Shown here: positions 8,207-16,766 of the stretch, piece by piece
Numbering within the stretch: position 1 is the stretch's first letter
Layout of the letters: every line of letters begins with the position of its first letter
Assembly (NCBI GenBank): GCA_036280655.1
Contig: DASUQI010000039.1
Location: 1 to 64,000, forward strand
DNA from: DASSJM01 sp036280655
GTDB lineage: Bacteria; Actinomycetota; UBA4738; HRBIN12
Direction of reading: 5' to 3'
DNA length: 64,000 nucleotides
Position numbers and translations under genes: made by a program
The notes under the pieces: model-generated
Databases searched by the model: none
What the model was told of the DNA's origin: nothing
What the model saw: the letters and a program-made list of their open reading frames with translations, nothing else

Positions 8207-9046
8207 ATGACCACCGTCAAGGCCGCGCTGCTGCAGACCGACTGGGCCGGCGATCAGGAGTCGATGACCGACAAGCACGAGGAGGCGGCCCGCGAGGCCT
8301 CGGCGCAGGGCGCCGAGGTCATCTGCTTCCAGGAGCTCTTCTACGGGCCGTACTTCTGCCAGGTGCAGGACGCGCAGTACTACAGCTACACCGAGCCGAT
8401 CCCCGACGGTCCCACGACGAAGCGGTTCCAGAGCGTGGCCAAGGAGCTCGGCATGGTGATGGTGCTGCCGATGTACGAGGTCGTGCAGCCCGGGCTGTAC
8501 CACAACACCGCCGCGGTGATCGATGCCGACGGGACGTACCTCGGCAAGTACCGCAAGCAGCACATCCCGCAGGTGCAGGGCTTCTGGGAGAAGTTCTACT
8601 TCGCGCCCGGGACCGAGGGATATCCGATCTTCGAGACCGCGGTCGGCAAGGTCGGCGTCTACATCTGCTACGACCGTCACTTCCCCGAGGGCTGGAGGAT
8701 CCTCGGCCTGGCCGGCGCCGAGATCGTGTTCAACCCCTCGGCGACGCACCGCGGCCTCTCCGAGTACCTGTGGCGGCTCGAGCAGCCTGCCGCCGCGGTC
8801 GCGAACATGTACTACGTCGGCGCGATCAACCGGGTCGGGATCGAGCCGCTCGGCGAGAACGACTTCTACGGCCAGAGCTACTTCGTGGATCCGGAGGGGC
8901 AGTTCGTCGGCGAGGTCGGCGACCCGTACAAGCCCGAGCTGATCGTCCGCGATCTCGACCTCGACAAGATCCGGGCGGTCCGCGACCGCTGGGCCTTCTA
9001 CCGCGACCGCCGGCCCGACGCGTACGACCCGATCGTCGCGCGCTGA
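8207..9046 (+). CDS. nitrilase-superfamily amidohydrolase, beta-ureidopropionase-like
   Basis: 279 residues. The carbon-nitrogen hydrolase triad is visible: Glu in CFQELFYGPYF, Lys in YRKQHIPQ and the nucleophile Cys in VYICYDRHFPEGWR. These sequences match N-carbamoyl-beta-alanine amidohydrolases, which convert N-carbamoyl-beta-alanine to beta-alanine, CO2 and ammonia, the third step after dihydropyrimidinase. A polyamine (N-carbamoylputrescine) amidase role cannot be excluded. The start has a purine-rich GAGGAGGAGG six bases upstream. It is the first gene of an operon with an F420-type oxidoreductase and an ABC importer; TACCAT at 8133-8138 could be its -10 box. Confidence 0.88.
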   Translation: MTTVKAALLQTDWAGDQESMTDKHEEAAREASAQGAEVICFQELFYGPYFCQVQDAQYYSYTEPIPDGPTTKRFQSVAKELGMVMVLPMYEVVQPGLYHNTAAVIDADGTYLGKYRKQHIPQVQGFWEKFYFAPGTEGYPIFETAVGKVGVYICYDRHFPEGWRILGLAGAEIVFNPSATHRGLSEYLWRLEQPAAAVANMYYVGAINRVGIEPLGENDFYGQSYFVDPEGQFVGEVGDPYKPELIVRDLDLDKIRAVRDRWAFYRDRRPDAYDPIVAR

Positions 9047-9073
9047 TCGCCGTTCGCAGGGGGGGTGTGACCC

Positions 9074-10090
9074 ATGGACATCGGCGTGGTCCTGCAGACC
9101 ACCCCGCCGAGCGCGCGCGTGGTCGACCTCGCGAAGCGCGCCGAGACGTACGGGTTCAGCCACGTGTGGACGTTCGACAGCCACATCCTGTGGCAGGACC
9201 CGTATCCGATCCACACGCAGATCCTGGCCAACACGCGGAACGTGACGGTGGGGCCGATGGTCACGAACCCGGCCACCCGCGACTGGACCGTGACCGCAAG
9301 CGTGTTCGCGACGCTGAACGAGATGTTCGGCAACCGGACGATCATCGGGATCGGTCGAGGGGACTCGGCCGTGCGCGTGACGAACGGCAAGCCGACGACA
9401 CTCGCCACCCTGCGCGAGTGCGTGGAGGTCGTGCGCGAGCTCGCGAACGGCCGGGGCGCCGAGTACCGGGGCTCGACGATCCGGTTCCCGTGGGCCCAGA
9501 AGAGCCGCGTCGACATCTGGATCGCCGGGTACGGCCCGAAAGCCCTCAAGCTGATCGGCGAGATCGGCGACGGCTTCATCCTCCAGCTCGCCGACCCGGA
9601 CATCACGAAGTGGACGATCGGCGCGGTCCGCGCCGCCGCCGAGGAGGCCGGCCGGAACCCCGACGACGTCGCGATCTGCGTCGCGGCGCCGGCGTTCGTG
9701 GGCGACGACCTCGCGTACGCCCGCGAGCAGTGCCGCTGGTTCGGCGGCATGGTCGGCAACCACGTCGCCGACATCGTCGCGCGCTACGGCGAGCGATCCG
9801 AGGTGCCCGAGGCGCTCACCGCGTACATCAAGGGCCGCCAGGACTACGACTACAACGAGCACGGACGGGTCGGGAACGTCCACACGCAGTTCGTCCCCGA
9901 TGGGATCGTCGACCGCTTCTGCATCCTCGGCCCGGTCGAGGAGCACATCCGGCGCCTCGAGGAGCTCCGGGCGCTCGGCGCCGACCAGTTCGCGGTGTAC
10001 CTGCAGCACGACGGCAAGGACGAGACCCTGCAGGCGTACGGCGAGAAGGTGATCCCGGCGCTCGCCGAGCGCGCGATCGCGAAGACGTGA
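9074..10090 (+). CDS. F420-dependent LLM-class oxidoreductase, TIGR03842-like
   Basis: 338-residue TIM-barrel enzyme of the luciferase-like family. Family features include the N-terminal GVVLQTTPPS, TFDSHILWQDPY, the MFGNRTIIGIGRGD segment, and the C-terminal half AGYGPKALKLIGEIGDGFI. It resembles the TIGR03842 group, inferred to use F420 because members occur in F420-making genomes. Its position between an N-carbamoyl amidohydrolase and the ABC importer implies it acts on the same imported compound, perhaps in ring reduction or, like the LLM enzyme RutA, oxidative ring opening. Its stop overlaps the next start by 4 nt (GTGA). Confidence 0.85.
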   Translation: MDIGVVLQTTPPSARVVDLAKRAETYGFSHVWTFDSHILWQDPYPIHTQILANTRNVTVGPMVTNPATRDWTVTASVFATLNEMFGNRTIIGIGRGDSAVRVTNGKPTTLATLRECVEVVRELANGRGAEYRGSTIRFPWAQKSRVDIWIAGYGPKALKLIGEIGDGFILQLADPDITKWTIGAVRAAAEEAGRNPDDVAICVAAPAFVGDDLAYAREQCRWFGGMVGNHVADIVARYGERSEVPEALTAYIKGRQDYDYNEHGRVGNVHTQFVPDGIVDRFCILGPVEEHIRRLEELRALGADQFAVYLQHDGKDETLQAYGEKVIPALAERAIAKT

Positions 10091-10980
10091 CGGCTGGGGC
10101 GCGGGCCGACACCTCGAGAGGGTTCCGCCGGGCGCTCCTGTTCCTGCTCGCCCTGGGGCTCGTCGCCGCGATCTGGGAGCTCTACAAGCTCGTCGGGCCC
10201 CAGGACGGGGGGACGGTCCTCGGGTGGACGATCCTGCCCCGGGCGAACGACACCGCGATGCCGCACGTGTGGGAGATGCTCGGGCGATACGCGGAGCCGG
10301 AGCGGCCCGGCTCCTCGACGCCGATCGCGGTCGTCGTCCTGCAGGGCGCGTGGTTCACGTTCCGGATCGCGCTCGTCGGGTTCGCGATCGGCACGACCCT
10401 CGGCCTCGGCCTCGCGATCCTCATGGCGCGGTTCAAAGTGGTCGAGCGAGGGCTGCTCCCCTACCTCGTGATCTCGCAGACCGTGCCACTCATCGCCCTC
10501 GCACCGCTCGTCGTGAGCTGGGGCGGGCGGCTGTCGATCGGCGGGTTCGAATGGCCGCGCTGGCTGTCGGCGGCCATGATGGGCGCGTTCCTCGCGTTCT
10601 TCCCCGTCGCGGTCGGGACGCTGAAGGGCCTCACGTCGACCCCGGCGGCGGCGCTCGAGCTCATGGACTCGTACGCGGCGTCGTGGCGCCAGACGCTGTT
10701 CAAGCTGCGCTTCCCGGCCGCGTTTCCGTTCATGATCCCCGCGCTGAAGCTCGCGGCCACGGCCTCGGTGATCGGCGTGATCGTCGCGGAGCTGTCGACC
10801 GGCCTCGCGGGCGGGGTCGGACGCCTGATCATCGAGTACGCCCGGCAGGCGACCGGGGACCCGTCGAAGGTGTTCTCCGCGGTCATCGTGACGGCGCTCC
10901 TCGGGCTCGTGATGGTCGGGCTGGTCTCGCTGGCAGACTTCACCCTGATGCGGAACCGGCCACGGGAGGCCGCCGAGTGA
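10087..10980 (+). CDS. ABC transporter permease (SsuC/TauC-type)
   Basis: 297-residue inner-membrane permease with about six transmembrane helices (first at about 14-33, core from about 85 on). The EAA-like cytoplasmic loop that docks to the ATPase reads LELMDSYAASWRQTLFKLRFPAAFPFMIPALK. The family imports nitrate, sulfonates, taurine, or pyrimidine/thiamine precursors. The GTG start overlaps the stop of the oxidoreductase gene and its own stop overlaps the ATPase start, a cascade of GTGA couplings. Confidence 0.87.
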   Translation: MTAGARADTSRGFRRALLFLLALGLVAAIWELYKLVGPQDGGTVLGWTILPRANDTAMPHVWEMLGRYAEPERPGSSTPIAVVVLQGAWFTFRIALVGFAIGTTLGLGLAILMARFKVVERGLLPYLVISQTVPLIALAPLVVSWGGRLSIGGFEWPRWLSAAMMGAFLAFFPVAVGTLKGLTSTPAAALELMDSYAASWRQTLFKLRFPAAFPFMIPALKLAATASVIGVIVAELSTGLAGGVGRLIIEYARQATGDPSKVFSAVIVTALLGLVMVGLVSLADFTLMRNRPREAAE

Positions 10981-11795
10981 CGGCGGTCGAGGTTCGGAAC
11001 GTCTCGAAGGTCTTCAACGCCGGCCGCCCGAACGCCGTCGAGGCCCTCGTCGACATCGACCTCGGGATCGAGCCGGGCGAATTCGTCTCGCTGATCGGCC
11101 CGTCGGGCTGCGGGAAGTCCACGCAGCTCCGCCTGATCGCGAACCTGACCGAGCCGACGACCGGCGAGATCCTCGTCAACGGGAAGCCCGCCCGCAAGGC
11201 CCGGCTCGACCAGGACTACGGGATGGCCTTCCAGCAGGCGGGGCTGTTCGACTGGCGCACCGTGAGGAAGAACGTCGAGCTCCCCCTCGAGCTGAAGCGC
11301 TGGAGCAAGGACGACCGGCGGACGCGGGCGCTCGAGATGCTCGAGCTCGTGAAGCTGACGGAGTTCGCCGACCACTTCCCGTGGCAGCTCTCCGGGGGCA
11401 TGCAGCAGCGGGTCGCGATCGCCCGCGCGCTCGCGGCCCGGCCGCCGCTGCTGCTGATGGACGAGCCGTTCGGCGCGCTCGACGAGATGACCCGCGAGCA
11501 CATGCAGGCGGAGCTCCTTCGGATCTGCGCAGAGACCTCCACCACGGTCGTCTTCGTCACGCACTCGATCCCCGAGGCCGTCTACCTGTCCACGCGCGTC
11601 GTCGTGATGTCGCCGCGCCCCGGCCGCATCACCGACGTGATCGACGTCGACCTCGGGACGAGCCGAGACGTCGAGACCCGGGAAGCCGACGCGTTCTTCA
11701 AGAAGGTCACCGAGGTGCGGGAGGCGCTCCGAAGGATGGACACGGGGATCGAGCCCGACATCGAGCAGGCGCTCGAGGAGCCCGTCGAAGGATGA
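10977..11795 (+). CDS. ABC transporter ATP-binding protein (SsuB/TauB-type)
   Basis: 272-residue ATPase of the importer. Walker A is GPSGCGKST, the Q-loop is MAFQQAGLFDWRTV, the signature is LSGGMQQRVAIARAL, Walker B is LLLMDEPFGALDEM and the switch histidine is in VFVTHSIPEAVYL. The tail of about 50 residues is acidic and charged. It lies between two permease genes and overlaps both by 4 nt. Confidence 0.92.
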   Translation: MTAVEVRNVSKVFNAGRPNAVEALVDIDLGIEPGEFVSLIGPSGCGKSTQLRLIANLTEPTTGEILVNGKPARKARLDQDYGMAFQQAGLFDWRTVRKNVELPLELKRWSKDDRRTRALEMLELVKLTEFADHFPWQLSGGMQQRVAIARALAARPPLLLMDEPFGALDEMTREHMQAELLRICAETSTTVVFVTHSIPEAVYLSTRVVVMSPRPGRITDVIDVDLGTSRDVETREADAFFKKVTEVREALRRMDTGIEPDIEQALEEPVEG

Positions 11796-12583
11796 GGCGA
11801 TCCGGGTCGTCCGCGTTCGCCCTCGTCTGGCCGCCGGTGATGTTCGGCGTCGGGTTCGTGCTGGTCTGGGAGGCGGCCGTGAACGTGTTCGACTTCCAGA
11901 CCTACTTCCTACCGGCACCGTCGGCGATCTGGGACGCGTTCCGCGCCAACACGTCCTTGATCTGGGAGGCCACGAGGGTCTCGGGCCTGAACGCCCTCGT
12001 CGGGCTGCTCGTCGGCACCGGGCTCGGGATCGCGATGAGTTTCCTGCTCGCGCGCTTTCGGCTGCTGAACGACCTGCTGACCCCGCTCGCGATCGGGCTG
12101 AACGCCATCCCGATCTTCGTGCTCGTCGCGATCTTCAACAACATGTATCCCGTCACGAGCGAGGTGCCGAGGCGCCTCATGGTAACGCTCGTCGTCTACT
12201 TCATCGTGCTCGTCAACGTCGCACGGGGGCTCCGCGAGGTGGGAGTGATCCAGCTCGAGCTGATGCGCTCGTTCGCCGCGAGCGAGGCGGCCGTCCTCCG
12301 GAAAGTGAGGATCCCGAACGCGGTCCCGTTCCTGTTCACCGCGCTCAAGATCGCGGCGCCGGCGTCGGTGATCACCGCGTTCGTCTCGGAGTACTTCGGC
12401 GGATCGCAGAACGGGCTCGGGAGTCGGATCGTGAGCAACATCGCTCTGTCGAACAACGCCGAGGCGTGGGCCTACGTGCTCGGCGCCTGTCTGCTGGGCC
12501 TCGCCTTCTACCTCGTCGCGGTCGTCCTCGAGCGGATCGCCGTCCCGGGCGGGGCCGGCGCGGTCGAGCGGGTTGGGGCATGA
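11792..12583 (+). CDS. second ABC transporter permease of the importer
   Basis: 263-residue permease with about six helices; EAA-type loop LELMRSFAASEAAVLRKVRIPNAVPFLFTALK. Together with the permease at 10087 it probably forms a heterodimer, since the two differ in length and sequence and only one ATPase is present. The ATG overlaps the ATPase stop (ATGA). A binding-protein gene follows after 62 nt. Confidence 0.87.
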   Translation: MRRSGSSAFALVWPPVMFGVGFVLVWEAAVNVFDFQTYFLPAPSAIWDAFRANTSLIWEATRVSGLNALVGLLVGTGLGIAMSFLLARFRLLNDLLTPLAIGLNAIPIFVLVAIFNNMYPVTSEVPRRLMVTLVVYFIVLVNVARGLREVGVIQLELMRSFAASEAAVLRKVRIPNAVPFLFTALKIAAPASVITAFVSEYFGGSQNGLGSRIVSNIALSNNAEAWAYVLGACLLGLAFYLVAVVLERIAVPGGAGAVERVGA

Positions 12584-12645
12584 TGGCGCATCTCGAACGG
12601 AGAACATCGGCGGGGGCCCGCCCCGCCGGGGGGAAGGGGGCGCGC

Positions 12646-13800
12646 ATGAGGAGAAGGAAGAGGATCTTCGCTGCGGGCGTCCTGGCGCTCACGCTCGTCG
12701 CCGCGGCCTGCGGCGAGGACGAAGCCGGAGGCGGCGGTGGTGGTGGAGGCGGCGGCGACTGCGACGCGGTCGACGAGGTCAGCTTCCAGATGCAGTGGTA
12801 CATCCAGGCCCAGTTCGCCGGCTACTACGCGGCGCAGGATCAGGGGTTCTACGCGGACCAGTGCCTCGACGTCACGCTGGTCGAGGGTGGCGTCGACATC
12901 GTGCCCCAGCAGCCGCTGGCCGATGGGCAGGTCGACTTCGCGGTCGCCTGGGTCCCGAAAGCGCTCGCCACCCGGGAGGCGGGGGCGGACATTGTGGACA
13001 TCGCCCAGGTGTTCCAGCGCTCGGGGACGCTCCAGGTGTCGTTCGCGGACTCGGGGATCACATCGCCCGAGGACTTCGCGGGCAAGACGGTGGGCAACTG
13101 GGGGTTCGGCAACGAGTACGAGGTGTTCGCGGCGCTCGGGCAGGCGGGGCTCGACCCAGCCACCGATGTCACGCTCGTCCAGCAGGACTTCAACATGGAC
13201 GGACTGCTCTCGGGCGACATCGACGCGGCCGAGGCGATGATCTACAACGAGTACGCGCAGGTGCTCGAGGCCGAGAACCCCGAGACCGGCGAGCTCTACC
13301 AGCCGGACGACCTCTCGGTGATCTCGTACGAGGAGATCGGCGTCGGGATGCTCCAGGACGCGATCTGGGCGGACGGCGAGCGCCTCGCGAACGACGAGGC
13401 CTACCGGGACATCGCCGTTCGCCTCGTGACCGCGTCGCTGCAGGGCTGGGCGTACTGCCGCGACAACGTCCAGGAGTGCACGGACCTCGTCGTCGAGCAG
13501 GGATCACAGCTCGGCGCGAGCCACCAGCTCTGGCAGATGAACGAGATCAACCAGCTCATCTGGCCGGCCGACCAGGGCGTCGGGTTCATCAACCAGGAGG
13601 ACTGGGATCGCACCGTCCAGATCGCCCAGGAGACGCCGAACCTCGAAGGGGCGACCGTCCTCACGGCGCCTCCGGACGCCGAGGCGTTCACGAACGACAT
13701 CGTGACCGAGGCGCACGCGAACCTCGAGGAGCTCGGCGTCGACATCAACGGTGCCGACTACGAGCCGATCGAGGTCACGCTCGAGCCGGGCGGCGCCTGA
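12646..13800 (+). CDS. ABC transporter substrate-binding lipoprotein, NMT1/THI5-like
   Basis: 384 residues: a basic signal peptide ending in lipobox VAAACGED, a run of ten glycines as a flexible linker, then the binding domain. Family features are the opening FQMQWYIQAQFAGYYAAQDQ, the segment VEGGVDIVPQQPLADGQVDFAVAW, and GKTVGNWGFGNEYE. NMT1/THI5-like binding proteins carry hydroxymethylpyrimidine, riboflavin-related, nitrate or aromatic nitrogen compounds; the neighbouring pyrimidine-type hydrolases favour a pyrimidine or hydantoin ligand. A terminator follows at 13829, closing the operon that begins at 8207. Confidence 0.87.
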   Translation: MRRRKRIFAAGVLALTLVAAACGEDEAGGGGGGGGGGDCDAVDEVSFQMQWYIQAQFAGYYAAQDQGFYADQCLDVTLVEGGVDIVPQQPLADGQVDFAVAWVPKALATREAGADIVDIAQVFQRSGTLQVSFADSGITSPEDFAGKTVGNWGFGNEYEVFAALGQAGLDPATDVTLVQQDFNMDGLLSGDIDAAEAMIYNEYAQVLEAENPETGELYQPDDLSVISYEEIGVGMLQDAIWADGERLANDEAYRDIAVRLVTASLQGWAYCRDNVQECTDLVVEQGSQLGASHQLWQMNEINQLIWPADQGVGFINQEDWDRTVQIAQETPNLEGATVLTAPPDAEAFTNDIVTEAHANLEELGVDINGADYEPIEVTLEPGGA

Positions 13801-13828
13801 GCCGGTCGGTACGACCGAGAGCGTCGGG

Positions 13829-13857
13829 GCGGGCGGGCCGCGGAACGGCCCGCCCGC
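13829..13857 (+). terminator. hairpin terminator of the importer operon
   Basis: An 11-bp stem (GCGGGCGGGCC with GGCCCGCCCGC) closes on a 7-nt loop, starts 28 nt after the binding-protein stop and is followed by TCGCTGTGTTG. Confidence 0.75.
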
Positions 13858-13907
13858 TCGCTGTGTTGCCCTTCGCGACGCCGCCCGCTAGGTTCGGCGG
13901 CGCCCGT

Positions 13908-15926
13908 ATGGAACGAGCCCGAGTCCTCCTCGCCCTCCTCCTGCTGTCGGCAACGCTCCTGCTGTCCGGTGGCGGAGCCGGTGCCGCCCAGTCGAACGGC
14001 CAGTTCGTGCTGCGCTGCACCTACTCCCACACGCTCTCGGACGACCCGATCGTGTTCCCGGGGCAGCCCGGCGCCTCCCACGTCCACGACTTCTTCGGCA
14101 ACACCGGCGTAGACGCGTTCTCGACGATGGAGTCGATGCTGGCCGACGAGACGACCTGCAGGGTGCCGAGCGACACCGCCGGCTACTGGGCCCCGCAGGC
14201 CTCCCTGAACGGGGTCCCGATCACGCCGACCGTGATGCGGATCTACTACCTCGGGCCGAAGACCGGCACGGTCGAGACGATCCCGCCCGGCCTGCAGATG
14301 ATCGGCGGCGACTCGCACGCGGCCTCCCCCGAGGAGAACCCGCACGTGTCGTGGAACTGCGGCCAGACGAAGGCGGTGAAGACGCCCCAGGAGGGTCTGC
14401 CCTACGACTGCACGCCGTGGGCGCAGCACGCGTTCGTCGACGGCATCGTCGCGTCGATCGACTTCCCGAGCTGCTGGAACGGCACGGGGCTCACGCCGGA
14501 CGACGTCGCGTACCCGGTCCAGGGCTCATGCCCGGCGGGCTTCTCGCGCGCGATCCCCAAGCTCAGCGAGCGCGTGCACTACGGGATCATGGACCCCACG
14601 AGCCCCGACGGCTCACTCGCCTTCACGCTCTCGAGCGGCCCTGCCTACACGCTCCATGCCGACTTCTGGAACACATGGCAGCAGGAGCGTCTCGACCAGC
14701 TCGTCGAGGACTGCCTGGTCGCTCGCGTGCACTGCGGGTCGGTCGACTCCACGAGCACGATCGCGTGGAGCAGGCAGTTCGGCACGAAGCGGTACGACCT
14801 CGCGTACGCCGCGGCGCCGGACGGCGAGGGAGGCTCGTACGTCACCGGGTTCACGAACTTCGCCCTGGACGGCCAGCAGTACCACCATCGTTACGACGCG
14901 TTCCTGCGCCGGTACAACGCCGCCGGCAACGAGCTATGGACGCGGCAGTTCGGCACGAACGGCGTCGATCAATCGTTCGCGATCGCCGTCGTGGGCTCGG
15001 ACGTCTACATCGCCGGCTCGACCACCGGTCGCTTCCCGAAGCAGGAGCTGAAGGGGGGCGTCGACGCGTTCGTGGCGCGGTTCGATCGCAAGGGGAACGA
15101 CCTGTGGCTCGAGCAGTTCGGCACGCCGAAGGACGACGGGGCCGCCGCGATCTCGGCGACCGAGGCCGGCGTCTTCGTTGCGGGCACGACGCGCGGCAAG
15201 CTCGCCGGTGCGCGCAAGGGGCCGTCCGACGCGTTCGTCGCCCGGTTCGGCCTCGAGGGCGAGCGTAAGTGGACCGAGCAGTTCGGCGGAAGGGGCGAAG
15301 ACGGCGGCCTCGGGGTCACCGTCCGAAGGTCGATCGTGACCGTCGGAGGCTCGACCGAGGGGTTCGCCGGCGACCCCGCCGACCTCGAGGGCTTCGTCGC
15401 GAGGTACGGCGTGGACGGATCTCGCGGCGAGTTCCGCCTCGTAGGCGGGCCGGGGAACGACGCCGTCACGTCGGTCGCGGAAAGCGCGAGCGGCCTGTAC
15501 TTCGCCGGCTGGACCTCGGGGGGCTTCCTGAACCAGCCGGCGCAGGGCGGCCTCGATGCCGTGATCGGCAGCCTCCACGAAGATCTGTCCATCAAGTGGG
15601 TCAACGAGTTCGGGAGTCCCGCCGACGACGACGCCGCCTCGGTCGCCGTGATCGGCAAGGGCGTCTACGTCGCGGGCTCGACGCTCGGATCGCTGCCGGA
15701 GGGCGGGCTGCTCGGCGAGACGGACGGGTTCCTGCTCAAGTTCCTGCCGAAGACTGGGACCGAGATCTGGACGCAACAGCTCGGGACCGACGACTTCGAC
15801 CGCGTCTACGGGATGGCCGCGGACGCCAAGGGCGTGGTCGTGGTCGGAACCACCCACGGCGTGGTCGCCGGCGACGCGAACGCGGGCGACCGCGACGCGT
15901 TCGCGATCCGGGTCGCCTTCACCTGA
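13908..15926 (+). CDS. secreted DUF1996 plus SBBP beta-propeller protein
   Basis: 672 residues. A Sec signal peptide (about 1-26, ending GAGAAQS) is followed by a DUF1996-like domain of about 250 residues (FVLRCTYSHTLSDDPIVFPG, then ASHVHDFFGNT and HVSWNCGQ). From about residue 285 to the end there are repeated units of roughly 50-60 residues with the pattern W-x-x-QFGT, YVAGST and DAFVARF, i.e. SBBP-type beta-propeller blades. It is probably a surface or secreted binding or hydrolytic protein; DUF1996 is found in carbohydrate-active contexts. TAGGTT at 13889 could be the -10 box, leaving a very short leader. Confidence 0.82.
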   Translation: MERARVLLALLLLSATLLLSGGGAGAAQSNGQFVLRCTYSHTLSDDPIVFPGQPGASHVHDFFGNTGVDAFSTMESMLADETTCRVPSDTAGYWAPQASLNGVPITPTVMRIYYLGPKTGTVETIPPGLQMIGGDSHAASPEENPHVSWNCGQTKAVKTPQEGLPYDCTPWAQHAFVDGIVASIDFPSCWNGTGLTPDDVAYPVQGSCPAGFSRAIPKLSERVHYGIMDPTSPDGSLAFTLSSGPAYTLHADFWNTWQQERLDQLVEDCLVARVHCGSVDSTSTIAWSRQFGTKRYDLAYAAAPDGEGGSYVTGFTNFALDGQQYHHRYDAFLRRYNAAGNELWTRQFGTNGVDQSFAIAVVGSDVYIAGSTTGRFPKQELKGGVDAFVARFDRKGNDLWLEQFGTPKDDGAAAISATEAGVFVAGTTRGKLAGARKGPSDAFVARFGLEGERKWTEQFGGRGEDGGLGVTVRRSIVTVGGSTEGFAGDPADLEGFVARYGVDGSRGEFRLVGGPGNDAVTSVAESASGLYFAGWTSGGFLNQPAQGGLDAVIGSLHEDLSIKWVNEFGSPADDDAASVAVIGKGVYVAGSTLGSLPEGGLLGETDGFLLKFLPKTGTEIWTQQLGTDDFDRVYGMAADAKGVVVVGTTHGVVAGDANAGDRDAFAIRVAFT

Positions 15927-15933
15927 CGCTGGC

Positions 15934-16734
15934 TCAGGCCGAGGGCTGCTCCGAGGCCTGCTCCGCCTCGCTCGGATCCCGCTCCGCGCCGTCGAACGTG
16001 AGCGCGTAGACCTCCTGCCCCCTCGGGTACTCCTTCGTCGGCCGGAACTCGCGGTTCACGGTCATGCCGAGCGCCTCGTACGCGGCGTCCTGCCCCTCGC
16101 GGAGGCGTTCGCCGAGGAAAACGTTCGCGACGATCTCTTTCGGCAGCGCAGCGGCGGTCACCATCCGGACCGCGCCCACCACCGGCGGACCGACCACCGT
16201 GAGCTCGTCGGCGATCTTGACGAGGTATCCGGGCCCGGCGTCGAGCCCCATCGAGAGGCCGACGCCGGAGGACAGGTTCCGCGAGTTGGCGCGGAAGTCC
16301 TCGAGCACGCGTCGGTGGAACAGGTCGATCAGCGTGTTCGCGGTGTGCACGATATCGCCGGCGGTCTGCACGAACCGCTCCTCGTACTCGTCCGAGGGGC
16401 CGCCCTGCACGATCCAGTACGCGAGGAACCCGTCGCCGGTGAACTTGTCGAACCACCCGCCCGACTTCCGGATCCCGAGGCGGACCGAACTCACGAAGCG
16501 GTCCATGACGGACGCGAACCGTTCGAACCGGATCGCCTCCTTCATGAGCGTGGTGGACTCGCGGATGTCGGCGGCCATCACGAACATCTGGATCGGCTCG
16601 CCGTCGATCACCGAGTCGAGCAGGTCATCCGTCCGGAAGCGCTGCTGCCAATCCGGTGGCGCGTGCGGTTCGAGCAGGCGGGCCGCGGTGGCGCGGTCGC
16701 GTTCGCGCTGGTCGGGCTCGGGTTCGGACGACAT
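15934..16734 (-). CDS. class III nucleotidyl cyclase-domain protein
   Basis: 266 soluble residues. The cyclase homology domain covers about 45-235, with the first metal Asp in MAADIRESTTLM and the second in KFTGDGFLAYWIV. The substrate-specifying and transition-state residues of standard adenylate cyclases are not obvious in the later part (VVGPPVVGAVRMVTAAAL), so it may be weakly active or regulatory. No membrane or sensor domain is fused; the N-terminal 40 residues are charged. It converges on the DUF1996 gene with an 8-nt gap. Confidence 0.75.
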   Translation of the reverse strand: MSSEPEPDQRERDRATAARLLEPHAPPDWQQRFRTDDLLDSVIDGEPIQMFVMAADIRESTTLMKEAIRFERFASVMDRFVSSVRLGIRKSGGWFDKFTGDGFLAYWIVQGGPSDEYEERFVQTAGDIVHTANTLIDLFHRRVLEDFRANSRNLSSGVGLSMGLDAGPGYLVKIADELTVVGPPVVGAVRMVTAAALPKEIVANVFLGERLREGQDAAYEALGMTVNREFRPTKEYPRGQEVYALTFDGAERDPSEAEQASEQPSA

Positions 16735-16766
16735 GACACCTCCGCGAGGTCGCGGGGGCCGTCAGT

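Noticed and set aside
8128..9900. Very long plus-strand open frame upstream of the first permease
   Set aside because: It is Arg/Pro/Gly-rich out-of-frame translation of the amidohydrolase and oxidoreductase genes; the real permease begins at 10087 with a GTGA overlap.
12730..12760. Poly-glycine codon run as a tandem repeat of interest
   Set aside because: It encodes the flexible linker after the lipobox of the binding protein, common in such lipoproteins.
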